Assembly (NCBI GenBank): GCA_001414345.1 | Contig: LLCB01000223.1 | Location: 1-64,000, forward strand | Length of the DNA: 64,000 nt | Direction of reading: 5' to 3' | From: Hymenoscyphus infarciens | Taxonomy: Eukaryota > Ascomycota > Leotiomycetes > Helotiales > Helotiaceae | Shown: positions 48,003 through 59,400 of the stretch, piece after piece | Layout of the letters: each line of letters starts with the position of its first letter | How positions within the stretch are numbered: the stretch's first letter is position 1 | Position numbers and translations under genes: made by a program | The notes under the pieces: generated by a model | Told to the model about the DNA's origin: nothing | Databases searched by the model: none | What the model saw: only the letters and a program-made list of their open reading frames with translations

Positions 48003-48154
48003 TCTTCTATATATAGATGCTTATATTTAGTATAGAAGAGAGATAGTTTTTCCTTTTCTTCTATACTAGAGCCTAGTATTTATATATATTATTCTACTCT
48101 AAACGTACTCTTATATACCTCTTTAGTAGTAGTGTTATATTTCGTGCTATTATA
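48003..48154 (+). repeat. Fragment of the TATAATAG-type LTR (3' part)
   Basis: GTTTTTCCTTTTCTTCTATA, GCCTAGTATTTATATA and the terminal TTTCGTGCTATTATA match the last ~150 bp of the LTRs at 59401 and 61901, in the same orientation. The upstream half of the LTR is not recognisable here. Confidence 0.75.
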
Positions 48155-48469
48155 CGAGACTAGTATAACTTATTTATTAAACTAATAATCTTATTCAAAA
48201 ATATAATATAGTATTTTAGAGTAAATAATAGTAGTAACTAGGATTTATAATATTATCTCTAATTTAAAACTAGATAAAGAGACTTCACTAATCTTTAAAA
48301 AGAAGTTATAGACCTAGTAGTTGAAATATATAGAGATTTTCTTACTTTATAAGAATATATCTCTTCTAAAAATAGTCTATAGCTCGTTTAGTTTATAGAA
48401 GCTATTAATACTATTTACTAAAACTAGAGTTATAGAACTAGACCTTCTGAATAAACTTAAAAGAGTAAA

Positions 48470-48772
48470 TATAATAATACGAAATATATACTACTATTAA
48501 AGAGATATATAAGAGTATTTCTAGTAGAATAACGTCTATAAATACTAGGTAATAATATAGAAGAAAAGACTAAATTAGGCCTTTTCTAACTATAAGAGAG
48601 TAGACAGCTATATATAAGAGGTTTAGATAATATAAAAAGGTCTAAAAGCGATTTAAAAGCTAAATCTAAAACCTTTCTATATTAGATAATATAAAATAAT
48701 AACTATTAAAACCTTATATATATATAGTATATAATATATTATCTCAGCTATATAGAATAGTAGACTATTATA
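48470..48772 (-). repeat. Solo LTR, reverse orientation (303 bp)
   Basis: The complement of this segment starts TATAATAGTCTACTATTC and ends ATTTCGTATTATTATA, matching the LTRs at 59401-59713 and 61901-62206 along their whole length. GTAAA flanks it on both sides (48465-48469 and 48773-48777), a 5-bp target duplication. The solo LTR probably arose by LTR-LTR recombination. Confidence 0.85.
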
Positions 48773-51600
48773 GTAAAGATTCTTAAAATAAGAAGTATTT
48801 AAATTAAATTCAAAGCTTAAATTATTTTTATAAACTATTTAAATTAAAACTAAAAGATATATAAATTCTATAACTTTTTATATATTTTAGCTAAGTAAAG
48901 AGATATCTAAGATTTAACTTACGTAGTAAAACTCTACTTAAGAGATAAGTGAAAACTACTCTTTTAAGCTTATATATAATATAACTAATTATTAATTCTA
49001 GCTAAATAATTTATTATAAAACGTTTTATAAAGCTATACTAATTATACTATATAAAGTAAATTCTCTAATAAATATAAGAAACTAAAAGTAACTTTAAAA
49101 GTGTTTTTTATATAGTTTATTTAGTAGATATATAATAAGATACTTTAGATATATAAATTATAGAAGTTAGAAGTTATTTAAAGAAATACTTAGTAAAATT
49201 AAATAGCGTCTCTAGCTTTAGTATTATTATAGAATAGATCTAAGCGAATAGAACTACTACTAATAAATGTTTTATTATAAAAGAGTTTATTAGATACTTT
49301 AAGAGAACTTTATAAGAATATAAGTATAAGATACTATGCTTTTATAGATTACTTCTATACTACTACGCTACTACGTCTCTCTATGTCTTCTATACTTCTT
49401 TTAATTTTAATATTATAATAATAGAAGAGAAAGAAGTAGAATATTAGATAGAGCGTTTATACTTTACTTAAGAGCTCTTTTAAAAAGAGATTAAAAAGTA
49501 CTAGAAAGGTTATATAAAGTACTTAAAAAGATATAATAGATAGTTATAGAATAATACTAATATTCACTTTTCTTAGCTTATTCTTATTATTCTTATTATT
49601 CTTACTTATCTATCTCTATATTTAAACTAAAGCGATAGTAATACTTAGAATTAGTAAAATAGTAAAAGAGCTAAGAGAAAGAGAGAGATAACGAAAGAGA
49701 AATAGTAAGAGAGAGAGAGCTAGAACTTATATATCTAGTACTTAAAACTTTTTTATAATATATATAATAACTATTATATAAGATAAGACATATAATTATC
49801 TAGAACTATATTAAGTATTAAAGTATCTACTTCTATTATAGCTTTTAATTCTATTAAATAGTTATTATATAATAAGAAAAGTTGTAGTTTTTAAGAATAT
49901 TAGTTTTTAAAAAATTATATTTCCTAAAAATTAGTATATATACTATCTACGAGAATAGATTAGAATATAGCTATAAACTATCTAAAATAACTATTAAAAA
50001 AGAAGAAGTTAAAGTAAGTAGCTGAAATTCTAAGAAGATTTATCTTATTCTATAATATCTAGTTTTAAAGTATCTTTTTATAAGAGTATTATTACTCTTA
50101 ATAAACTGAAATTATATATCTAGTATATAAAGAAATACTCGAGATAATATAACTTTAGTAGTCTATAGAGTACTAGAGAGAAAAGTACTATAGTTTAGGT
50201 TTATCTAATAGCTTAATTAAGAAACGTCTATTATATTATTAATATATTAAGAAGTTATAAATATTAAAGAATAACTACTAGACTAAGAGAACTCGATTAT
50301 TATTATAAACTTTCTTATTTATAGTTTAGATTATAAGAGAGACTATATATAGAGTAGTATAAATCTATAACGAAGTTTTATAAAAAATAATAAGAGATTT
50401 AAGTATTACTCTCTAATACTTTTCTTAGATATTCACTATAATTATACTAGAAAGCTAGACAAATTAAGAATTCAGGCTTCTTATTCTTCTAAACTGTCTT
50501 AAATACTTTCTTTATTATTCTAAGCTAATTCGTATAATCTATAGAAAAGTAACTAACTATAAGTAATTCTTAAATCTCTTACTAAGTATTTAAAAATAGT
50601 AATATAAAAAAAGTTAAATCTAGTATCTAGAAGCTAAAGAGTTTATCTTATCTAATTATATCTAATAATCTACGCTACTTCTATAGAAGCTAGTAATCTA
50701 TTAATATCTCTATTTTAAATTAAAACAAAGTATAGAATATATAAAGAAATATCTCTAGTAGTATATTATTATTAGTCTAGATTATATCTAATAATATCTC
50801 TTCTAGCTTATTCTAATTAATAAACCGTAGTTTAGAAAGTAGTATCTAATAGTACTCTTCTATATTATTTCTTCTAGTATTTCTAAGAGAATATACTCGT
50901 AATTTAATAAATATTAGAAAGCTAAAGAAAATTTATATTCTACTTTTTTATTTATATTAGTTAAGTTAAGATAAATAGAATAGAGTAAAATAAGAGAACT
51001 ACTAAGCTAGATTAATTTAATTATTATCTGATTTTTCCTTATTTTAGATTAAGTTATAAGAAAGAATACTTATAGTAGAATAAAGCTAAGTAAATAGAGA
51101 AGCGAATTACTAATTATTTAAAGCTTATTTAGTTCACGCTCTTAATTTACGAATCTCTATATAAATATAAAGAATAACTCGAATTTAGTTAGTTTATAAA
51201 TCTTATTTTAAATTATAAGTCTCTTTAATAAAGTCTCTATTTATAAATAGAATTCTTTAAATTAAACTATAGTATTATATTCGTAAATCTCTTTTTTTAT
51301 CTAAAAAAAAACTCGATTTATAAATATCTTACTAAAATAGAATTTAAGAATTAATTCTTCGATTTATATCTTACTATAGTATACTACTCTCGTTTAGTCT
51401 AGTAAAGCTACTATACTAGTAGCTCTCTATTTTAGGAGCTCTTAGTATATATACTTTATATTAGACTATTTTATAAGTTATATATATAGTTATAGTAGTA
51501 TTATACTAGTACTTCTTAAGTAAGTATTAAGAAGTTATAAGAGTATTATATAGTAGTAGTATTATATAGTAATTTACTATATAATTACTATATAATATAA

Positions 51601-51939
51601 GAATTCGATTTAGGTATAGCGATTTGATTTATAAGAGAATAAAAAGAGGCTTATATAAGCACGAGTCAACGAACGAACGAAATCAAGGATTGAAAATACG
51701 AACCAAACAGGCTGTTAGTAGATTTGGTCAAACCCTCGTCTCTTACAAGAACACAGAGGTATTCACGGCGGAGATCGGACACCAAAGAATCATCAAAAAT
51801 ATGTATACAAACCTCAAAGCCTCTTCCTATCTACAAAATTCATCCCCCCCCCCTCTCTCCTCCATCTCCTTCCCTCATTCATCCTATACCCCCATTACCC
51901 ATCTCACACCCTTTTCTCCTCCCTATAGACCTCCCCCTT
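51601..51939. other. 3' flank of the GH5 gene
   Basis: RIPed sequence ends near 51620 and a C-rich, T-rich stretch follows (CCCCCCCCTCTCTCC at about 51846). Frames here are low-complexity Pro/Ser translations of this tract. No gene called. Confidence 0.45.
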
Positions 51940-53713
51940 CTAAACCGTGAAAGTAACATTAACCCCATTCCCCACCCACCTAGGCCAAAACTCCACCCCC
52001 AACCCCACCCCCCGTCCCGCAGCCTTCAACTTCCCCACCCCAGACGCCTTAACAACCAACCCCGCATCATCGAAACCCCAATCCCCATATGTCCAACGAG
52101 CTTGTTGCAGCGGACCAAGATACTGCGTCCATTCATCCGCCAAATACGACCCATCATCTTTGAGAGCTTTAATCGCAGCGATTTTGTCGAGTCCTTGGTA
52201 TGTGATTGGGATGTGGAGGTCTGAGTTTGCGTCCAGGGTGGCGAGGGAGTAGGTTGAGGGGGTGGTAAGGAGGAGGGGTGTGTTGTATTGGATGATTTGG
52301 AGCGTGAGAGGCACGCCGGGTGTAAAAGCTAATGTTAAATTCCTGACCGGTCCAGCTGGCGTGGTGGGGGAGAGAAAACTCGAAAGATAGGATTTCGAAA
52401 CAGCCAAGACACCGCTTGAAGACATGGAGTAATCCGTACTCGTCAGTTTCTTCCCCTTGGAATCCGTGATTCCCTTCAATGTGTTTCCGTTTAGAATATA
52501 CGGGACCTGGACATCGACCACTGCCTCCCCAAATTTATGCCACAAGTATGCACTCGTATTCTGCGCCCCCAAAGAGGGATCAACGGTGCTATCCGCCAAC
52601 GCATTTTGTTTCCCGGCAACAGCGGAAAAGAGGATATCAATCCCCACCGGATCCTTCCAAAACCCAGCGGTACGATTATACTGATCATCCCCATTATCCC
52701 AGATAATACTGGAATACCCATATTTCGCACAAGTTCGGATGAAGAAATCATTATACTTCCATCTCGCCGCCGTTTCCGTAGAAGAAGTACTAGCATCCCA
52801 CTCCCCAATAAAGGTTGGGATATTGGTAAAGTTGCCGTGGAAGAGTTCGAAATCCGAGACGAGCGAGGACTTATCAGCATCGGAACCCCAGATCGTTTTT
52901 CCCCATGCGGAAAAGATGAAGTCGTAGGGTGAGTAGTAGTGGAACTGCAAGGCCCAGGGTTGATTTAAATATGTAGTTGGTTTCTTGAAGAATTGCGTCG
53001 TTTTGAGGATATCTTGTCCCAGGCCGGAAAGTGAAATTACACGTTTTGGGTTGTGACCGCCTGCTTTATTGATGCTATCCAGGAATGCGGTATTCATGTT
53101 GTTCAACAAATCGCCATGTTCCTGCGTCGTCCCAACTGGCTCGTTGATCGCTTCAAAGAGTAGGGAGGAGGATTTGCAGGCGAATTTCGCACCGATTTGG
53201 GACCAGAGTCTTGTGAATTTCTCGAGGATCATGGTGGTATTTGCATTTGCTACAGTAGGGTCGGCCCAGACCCAGGAATCGTGGTGTACGTTTAGGACGA
53301 CGGTGAAATTTAGGGCGAGAGCTTGATCAACTACTATTTCGACGCGGTTTAGGAATGTGGTGTTTACCGTCCAGGTTGGGGAGGAGGAGGTGAAGTGGTA
53401 GGCCCATGTTACTGATTGTATTTAGCGGAAGGAGAGTGGATGGGGAGAGGGGGGGTGTACCTGGGATTCTGATGCTTTTGAAGCCGCGGGATTTTATCTC
53501 GGCGAGGAGTTTTGGTGTTGCTGGGGCATTATTCCATGATCCTTCGTCTGGGACTGCGTCGAGTGTGTTTCCTAGGTTCCATCCTGGGTTGAGACTTGCG
53601 ATTGATGCAGCGGCTGTGACGGGCTGAAAGCTGGTCGTGCATTGTGCGAGATCTTGACTAGAGGCAAGAGAGAGGGCAGCAGCCAGGAGGCCGAAGAATT
53701 GGGATATCCGCAT
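51940..53713 (-). CDS. Secreted GH5 cellulase (endo-beta-1,4-glucanase type) with C-terminal X2-like module, 574 aa
   Basis: Hydrolyses internal beta-1,4-glucan links outside the cell (family inference). Exons 53713-53461 and 53411-51940; the 49-nt intron starts GTACAC and ends ATCAG, joining SIRIP to VTWAYHFTSSSP. Residues 1-19 (MRISQFFGLLAAALSLASS) are a signal peptide. GWNLGNTLDA near residue 45 is the GH5 entry motif, and NVHHDSW follows near 127. The acid/base is in FEAINEP (E175) and the nucleophile in FIGEWD (E288). Residues about 375-574 resemble a carbohydrate-binding X2/beta-sandwich module (LNGNTLKGI, STDYSMSSSGVL). Several NxT/S sites suggest glycosylation. The reading frame extends upstream of 53713, but that ATG is chosen for the signal peptide; a CT-rich tract (coding strand) lies just 5' of it. 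It may act on mixed-linkage or other beta-glucans. Confidence 0.93.
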
Positions 53714-54921
53714 CTTTACGCTGTCAAGAAACAATCTGGAAAGAAAAGGCAACAGAAGAAACGAACGAAAAAAAGGAGGAAGATACATATTAATCAAACT
53801 GTGAACGCTCGACATACTACTCACACCCGTCGAAATATCCCTCCAATGTATTCTCCCATCCAAATAAACAAGTACTGTACCCTCCCGATCATAACCTCCA
53901 CAAATCGGAATCCATACCACCAACAGGGGAAAATGCATCAGCCCAAGACCTCGGTGCTATATTACCCTTTCGCATCTGCAGTGACTTACCACTTAATATA
54001 ATCGCATCGTTTGTTGGAGGCGGAAAACGTGGTGACCAAATTCCAGTAACCATATGCGGGGTGTGGAAGATAGATTGCCGAGTTTTCGAATGCGGGGAGG
54101 AGCATCTATCTTGGATGGAGAGGAGACCTGGGGTATTTTGCCTCGTCAAAGGGAATAAGGCTATTTAATTTTCCGTTCCACGATGGCCGGAGTGAGAGGA
54201 CTCAATATGTAATAGGTGGCGATATTTGAGTTTTTTTCCTTGGAGGAGTCGATCGAAAAACGTGACCTGTCTAACCAAGCATAAGAGCTCAAAGAGCGAA
54301 GGATTCCCCTGGAAGAATAGAAGGTAATTTAAACTTATAGAATATCCAATGGAATAGTCGTATTATTGAACATAAAAAAAATGCGAAAACAAGCTTCCTC
54401 GTGACTCTGTTTTGGCCCCTAAACAATTGGCCAGTTAAGCCATCAATTATCGAGTAAGCTCGTATAGATTTGGAGGCCAAAAAGTGTTTTGCGGGTAATC
54501 CCTTAGTCGGCTAGTAAGCCAGTCGCAAATTTGAGCAGTAAGCTATCAATCCGCGAGTAAACCGTCAATTATCGAGTAAGCTAGCTCGCCCGTGCTAGAT
54601 TTCAACTGTGAGATTTTGCGAGGATATGAGACAGGAAATATCCTAGAAGAAGCAGAGAGTGTGTGCATTGCCTTCTTGCCTATTAGAAAAAGAGAATGCG
54701 ATGCTGCTTCCTGGAGTGAAGAGTTGAGATACAAAACGTGACCACGTAACTTCTCAGTCTTAGAACTCGTCAGCAAGCTAAATAGCAGCAAAAACGTACC
54801 ACTAAGTACCAAAACATCTAAAAGCAGAAAAGAGCATCGAATCTCCCAATTTTGGTGAGTGCACAAACACGTGCTCTCAAGGCATAAGTTTGAGAAATTT
54901 TGAAACAACACCAAATCCTTT
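53714..54921. other. GH5 upstream region and repeat-bearing spacer
   Basis: 53714-54000 probably contains the cellulase promoter: the + strand is purine-rich, so the coding strand has the CT-rich tract common before fungal starts. Around 54430-54590, TCAATTATCGAGTAAGCT occurs twice, and GTAAGC/GTAAAC-CATCAAT variants recur, a loose tandem family. Frames at 54289-54480 and 54546-54914 share only this repeat (AYSIIDGL), so they are not genes. Confidence 0.5.
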
Positions 54922-55210
54922 GGCTTTGGCTAAATCGCCTGACCCTTTTGACTAAATCGCCTAACTCTAACCCGATTAAGCACTCTTATCACGCCCGTAT
55001 AACACTAATTCTCTATTCTAAGGGGTAGTAACCTAGTTTTTAAGGTTAGGGTTAGTTAGGGTTAGTTAGGGTTAGGGATCGGGTATGGGTTAGGGCTAGG
55101 GATAAGGGTTAGTGATATATGATTTTGTACTTTAGTAGTGTTCGCGAACGGAACTAATTTGGTTAGATCAGGCGATTTAGTCAAAAGGGTCAGGGGATTT
55201 AGCAAAACTC
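54922..55210. mobile_element. 289-bp TIR element carrying telomere-like repeats
   Basis: The left end GGCTTTGGCTAAATCGCC..CTGACCCTTTTGACTAAATC is mirrored by GATTTAGTCAAAAGGGTCAG..GATTTAGCAAAACTC at the right end, giving inverted repeats of about 50 bp. AATCCTTT flanks it at 54914-54921 and 55211-55218. It has no RIP damage and no gene. The 8-bp duplication suggests a hAT-type or related MITE. GACTAAATCG is also found at the ends of the large TIR element at 27536, which may be chance. Confidence 0.85.
55044..55112 (+). repeat. Interstitial telomere-like repeat
   Basis: GGTTAGGGTTAGTTAGGG and further TTAGGG units, some exact and some as TTAGTTAGGG, ATGGGTTAGGG or GCTAGGG, run for about 70 bp. 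TTAGGG is the usual telomere unit of filamentous ascomycetes. It lies entirely within the 289-bp TIR element. Confidence 0.9.
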
Positions 55211-55729
55211 AATCCTTTTCCTGTTCAAAAGCAGAAAGATGGGCAGTCCGAAGTTGATACCCAGATACAGTACCAGATACAGTACCGAATACCGATTTAG
55301 GAATCAACCCCTTCCCTCTTCATGCGATATGAATTCACAAGGCGACGTCATGGTTCCTCATGGAGGAGTGTCTTGTCTCTTGATTCAGCAACTGTGCGTC
55401 CCAAAGCATCGCAGGAGGCAGTATAGATCGTCAACGCTCGCGATAGCTTGAATAAAAAGGAGGTGAATTGCCGGATATTTTGTCCTGCGAATGGTTAATC
55501 ACGAATTGCTTCAATTCAGTCCTGACGGGAGTCCTGAAGTTGGACACTCGGTGTGCGATGGTGGAGCAGGAAGATGAGGATGATTGGTGAGGGAGGAAGA
55601 CGGGAATGGCCGTATTTATGCCTTGATCGTGAGTTCTCCACCATGACATGACCGCTCGTTCTGACCACTCGTTCTCTAGTTTAAAGATTTTCAGGTGTTC
55701 GGATGATTTGGTGGTGCGGAGAAGACCTT
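55211..55729. other. Un-RIPed spacer without recognised gene
   Basis: CAGATACAGTACCAGATACA (55264-55283) is a short tandem duplication. Frames at 55239-55451 and 55431-55649 have no family features. Nothing else supported. Confidence 0.45.
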
Positions 55730-56462
55730 GAAGGGTTTTGGTGGGGCCAGTGGACTCTCAATAGACTCTCAGACGAGGGTCAAAGCGTCTTGATTATCCG
55801 AATGTCACGGGGCCTCTAAAGATAATCGCTTTCATGCCTGAGGCTTAAGTTTTTCTTGAGAGCCAAGGATCTTTGAGAGTCAAGGTCCTCGCTTGAGAGT
55901 TAAAATCGCTTGAGAGTTAAAATCGCTTGAGAGTTAGAATCGGTTAAGCCTCGGCAGGGGCCAGGTGCGTAGGGGCCAGGTGCGAGGCCAGGGGTACATG
56001 ATTCTTTACTATAATAAGGGCAGTACACGTACGGAGTATACGGGCCCTACTAATGCGCGTAGGATAACTTTCGCTGAATCGGTCGAATACTTTCTTTATA
56101 TTATAATAGCGTTGACGTTAATTGTTTACGAGCAATACCGAGTTGTACGACTACCCCTGTCTACTAGGCGCATATGCCTAGTATAGTTCTTCCGCCCGGA
56201 GTATAGTTCTTCCGGTTAGTACATACTCATACTAGCCTCAAAGAGCTTTGACTCTCAAGAGTTATTTGAGAAGTAAGGGCTTTTGATAATCAATTCTCTC
56301 TTGAGAATTAAGCTCGCTTGATAGTTAAGGATTTTGAGCCTTAAAATCCTTGATTATCGCCTAACAGTTAAGGCATCTACTGACTCTCGTGCGACAATTA
56401 AGTATGCTTGATCATCGTACGATAGTCTTTAGAGAGTCTACCTCCACCACCCAAACCCTGTA
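55730..56462. repeat. Foldback repeat rich in CTTGAGAGTTAA motifs (~730 bp)
   Basis: The outer arms are imperfect inverted repeats: AGGGTTTTGGTGGGG..GGACTCTCAATAGACTCTC (left) against the complement of GATAGTCTTTAGAGAGTCTA..CCACCACCCAAACCCT (right). Inner arms also mirror each other: CTTGAGAGCCAAGGATCTTTG at about 55855, and CAAAGAGCTTTGACTCTCAAG at about 56236. The centre (about 55985-56215) differs in style and holds a duplicated GTATAGTTCTTCCG at about 56180 and 56200. Probably a non-autonomous transposon; no clear target duplication. Confidence 0.6.
55891..55943. repeat. 17-bp tandem repeat x3
   Basis: GCTTGAGAGTTAAAATC occurs twice exactly and a third time as GCTTGAGAGTTAGAATC. Looser copies (TTGATAGTTAAGGATT, TTTGAGAGTCAAGG) occur elsewhere in the foldback repeat. 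Confidence 0.9.
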
Positions 56463-57148
56463 AGGGAGAAGACTTGGTGAGTGTTTGTGAGAGATATTGT
56501 ATTGATTACCAACACTAAAAGATACCAGCCACAGCCCTTGATCGTACTTGTATCGCCTTTTAACCTTCTTTAGCGCTTCTAGATCGTGCGGTGGCGGTGG
56601 CGGTGGTGGTGGTTTGACAGGTGACCTCTCGATTCGGTGAGAGGTGTTCTAATTAAGCTTAGCGCCGCTTCTATTTTGAAGGTGGCCCTTGCACCCTTGC
56701 CTTGCAGTGGTGAAGCAATTTGGCTTGGCACTTTTTGGGTGAGGCACGACCTTGCACAAATCTCACAAATCTCACAAATCTCACAAATCTCGTCGCCTCC
56801 CTGCAATCTTCACTCCGTTTTCCCTCCTCAGTACAAACACAATCACTTCCAACACTTCTCTTCCTTCGTTTACCAACACTTTTCACTACTTACTGCCCTC
56901 GTAATATCCCACTCCATTCACAACTTACCCCATTCACTTGGTTTTGTTCTTCTCCTTTCTTTCATCACACGACCTCACACTCATCTCCCTTAAATCTCAA
57001 TCCGACACAGCCCAGAAGGACCCGCTATTACAAACACACTCCATCGACACGACCACCGTCGACACCACACACCATCGCGGACACCTCATCTTCCTTCTCG
57101 AATCTCTCGACATCTCAACCTCCACCAACAGCATCTCACGATCTCACG
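56463..57148 (+). promoter_or_regulatory. Upstream region and 5' leader of the surface-protein gene
   Basis: Includes a GGTGGC/GGTGGT run at about 56591-56612, four CACAAATCT units at 56755-56790, and then a long C- and T-rich leader (CAACCTCCACCAACAGCATC just before the start). The reading frame of the gene is open back to 56720, but that part is repeat-derived and has no signal-peptide logic, so I treat it as untranslated. Confidence 0.55.
56755..56790 (+). repeat. 9-bp tandem repeat x4 (CACAAATCT)
   Basis: Four exact copies of CACAAATCT lie about 360 bp upstream of the predicted start codon, in the presumed promoter or leader. Confidence 0.95.
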
Positions 57149-58057
57149 ATGGTGTCGCCATCACAACTCCGCCTGGTGTCGGTCCTCGCCTTCCTCACCA
57201 TCTCGACACAGGCAACTTTCCTCGACGGAGCAAATCTCTTCGCCGCACGGCAAGCATCTCCCTCAGCATCAGGCTCCGTTCACATCGCAGAAACCACAAC
57301 CACACAAGCATCAACCTCAAAAGCAGCAGCAACAACAACAACCACCTCCCCAAACGCCGTAACCACCTCCACACCAACGCCCGTAAAAACAAGCGCAACG
57401 CCAACCTCCCCAACCGCTGATCCTCCCACTACAAGCACATCAACGACGGCAGCAAACACCGACACAAAAGCCTCCTCAAGCACGCCCGTTTCCCCGACCG
57501 ACTCATCCACAAGCTCCAATGCCGTGACCTCCGACACTCCAACTTCCGCGTCCCCAACAAAGGGTGCCTCAAGTTCTGCCTCGAAGATTCTCACCTCCTC
57601 GATTGATACCGCGACCATCACACCAACCGTAAACGTCCAAACCGTAATCGAAACGGTCTCGGGCTCCCTCATTACCTCTGTCTCCTCATCCACCGATACA
57701 GCCGCCTACGTATCTGCTACAAGTGCCGCCGCAGCCTCCAACGCAGCTCTTGCTTCCTCATCCGAAAACAAGTCCTCTAGCATGTCGACCAAGACACGAA
57801 ATCTCATTATCGGTCTCGTTGTTGGTATCGGAGGCGCGGCTATTTTCGGGGGGTTGTTCATTGTTGCATGGAGAATCTGGGGACGAAAGAAGAATAACGA
57901 TGAGAGTGATGGACTGATGGGATTCAGTGGGGGGAATGCGCCGGGTGAGAAACCTGTTGGTGCTGCTGCTGGGCCACAGGCGAATCCTTTCCAGAGTACG
58001 CTGGAGACTTATCATAATCCTGCGAGGGGGAATGTTAATGCTTCTTCGAATTTCTGA
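57149..58057 (+). CDS. Ser/Thr-rich single-pass surface protein (Mid2/SKG6-like), 302 aa
   Basis: Intronless. MVSPSQLRLVSVLAFLTIST (1-20) is a signal peptide. Residues about 45-210 are a low-complexity Ser/Thr/Ala-rich ectodomain, expected to be heavily O-glycosylated. A membrane segment at 219-241 (LIIGLVVGIGGAAIFGGLFI) has the glycine pattern of fungal Mid2/SKG6-type sensors. It is followed by the basic stop RIWGRKK and a 60-residue cytosolic tail ending NASSNF with NPFQSTL. In yeast, Mid2/Wsc-class proteins sense wall stress and signal to Rho1; here the class is judged by architecture only. No Cys-rich WSC domain is seen. ATG 57149 is chosen because it begins the signal peptide. Confidence 0.85.
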   Translation: MVSPSQLRLVSVLAFLTISTQATFLDGANLFAARQASPSASGSVHIAETTTTQASTSKAAATTTTTSPNAVTTSTPTPVKTSATPTSPTADPPTTSTSTTAANTDTKASSSTPVSPTDSSTSSNAVTSDTPTSASPTKGASSSASKILTSSIDTATITPTVNVQTVIETVSGSLITSVSSSTDTAAYVSATSAAAASNAALASSSENKSSSMSTKTRNLIIGLVVGIGGAAIFGGLFIVAWRIWGRKKNNDESDGLMGFSGGNAPGEKPVGAAAGPQANPFQSTLETYHNPARGNVNASSNF

Positions 58058-58740
58058 TCGCGCCATATAACTCGAAACGAAAATTGAACGGTCGATCGCA
58101 CTGGAAGCAGAGAGTAAATTGTGATATAGTTTAGAGATGAAGGGGTTTGCATATATGGGGATGGTTCTGTCTCAGTACCCATGAAAGAAGCAATAGTGGA
58201 TTTTTACATGCGTGCATGGCAGGGCGTCAATTTTTCAAAGCTTTCTTCATAGCTGGAGTGAGGAAGATACCAGAGGTATTTAGCGCCAACCTATGATGGG
58301 GCGTTTATATGCTAGATTTTTGTTTTTGTTTGTCAGGTCACACCTTGTTCCTCCATTATACCTATAATAATGACATGGAGAAATTTGAAATTCTTTTTTT
58401 CACCTTTTCACATATTAAGTTTGGATCAGGTTGTGGTAGATTGTCCCGTAGTGTCTGATGTGTGTTAAATGATATGCAGGTACACTCACCTCGTCCATCA
58501 CCTGTCTCTCTAGTATTTCCACCACTCATGTCGTACATAAATGAGTTGATTTTCACGAGCTATAGTCCCAGGGTTACGAATTACGACTCAAATCCAACAA
58601 GCATGTATCTTCGTTCAGGAAGAGAGAGTAAGAGAGTAAGAGACTCGTCGCTGAATGTCAGTTAATTAAGATTCAGAGATGAAAAAAGAGTTATAATACC
58701 ACTCTTTTTTTCTGAGGGATGCAAAGACTTAACATCTGTA
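58058..58740. other. 3' flank of the surface-protein gene
   Basis: Normal composition with T-rich stretches (TTTTTGTTTTTGTTTG, about 58317) that could aid 3'-end formation. AGAGAGTAAGAGAGTAAGAG at about 58623 is a short tandem repeat. No gene supported. RIPed sequence begins near 58740. Confidence 0.45.
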
Positions 58741-59400
58741 CGCGGTATATCCTACGAACCTCTAGCAGTTCTATTCTAGCCCTAGTACTGTCTACAGAGC
58801 TAAGCTTAAGTTAATAGTATAGTAATACCTCTTTCTATAACTATTCGAGTTTCCTAGCTTTAACCTTTAACAAAGAAGCTATGTTATATATAGTAATATA
58901 CTAACTATTAACAAAAAGGACCTATATAGCTTATTTACTCGATAGTAGTATCTCTAGACTACGAAGTACTAACTAATTAAGAAAGCCTTTAAAAGTAATA
59001 CTATATACTTATTAATACTAGAGAACTTTTACTCTAGATATACTATAGAATTATATATAACTTTAAGAAGATAAGAGCTATATATTACTCTAAGATTAGA
59101 GGTGAAATCTATAATTATTATTTTATATAAATAGTAGATATTATAGTTAAGTTAAGAGAATTACTAGAAGAAGAGATAAAAGACTTTTAGTACTAGTATA
59201 CTATAGAGTAGTAGAAGAGGTCTAGATAGTATAAATAGACGTATAGAGCTAGAAGAGTTTTTATAAATAGAGAATAGATTTTCTATTATTTATAATCGTC
59301 TTAGATAGATAATTAAAATATATTCAGTAGTAGTATATTAGATAAAGTAGTATAAATACCTCTAGAGAGATATAGAACTAGTATAAAGTAGAGAGAATAG

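Larger units (their letters stand above)
46961..51600. other. RIP-degraded AT-rich block C
   Basis: CpA and TpG nearly absent again; no open gene. Contains a RIPed copy of the neighbouring diverged repeat (about 47650), an LTR fragment (48003-48154) and a solo LTR in reverse (48470-48772). 48780-51600 is degraded sequence that I could not assign. A hairpin-rich AT stretch (TATATAGTAATTTACTATAT) lies near 51570. Confidence 0.8.

Noticed and set aside
46961..51600. Centromere candidate
   Set aside because: AT-rich RIPed retroelement blocks could be centromeric in some fungi, but the blocks are small and interleaved with genes. Sequence alone cannot show CENP-A.
52457..52932. + strand frames inside the GH5 gene
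   Set aside because: Antisense to a well-supported cellulase exon.
54289..54914. Two minus-strand frames sharing AYSIIDGL
   Set aside because: The shared peptide comes from the local ATCGAGTAAGCT-type repeat, not from a gene family.
55044..55112. True chromosome end or subtelomere
   Set aside because: The TTAGGG tract is short, imperfect and enclosed in an element with target duplications, with genes continuing on both sides.
56720..57148. N-terminal extension of the surface protein to 56720
   Set aside because: It would bury the signal peptide internally and translate the CACAAATCT repeat; ATG 57149 is better. Kept as a finding for transcript testing.
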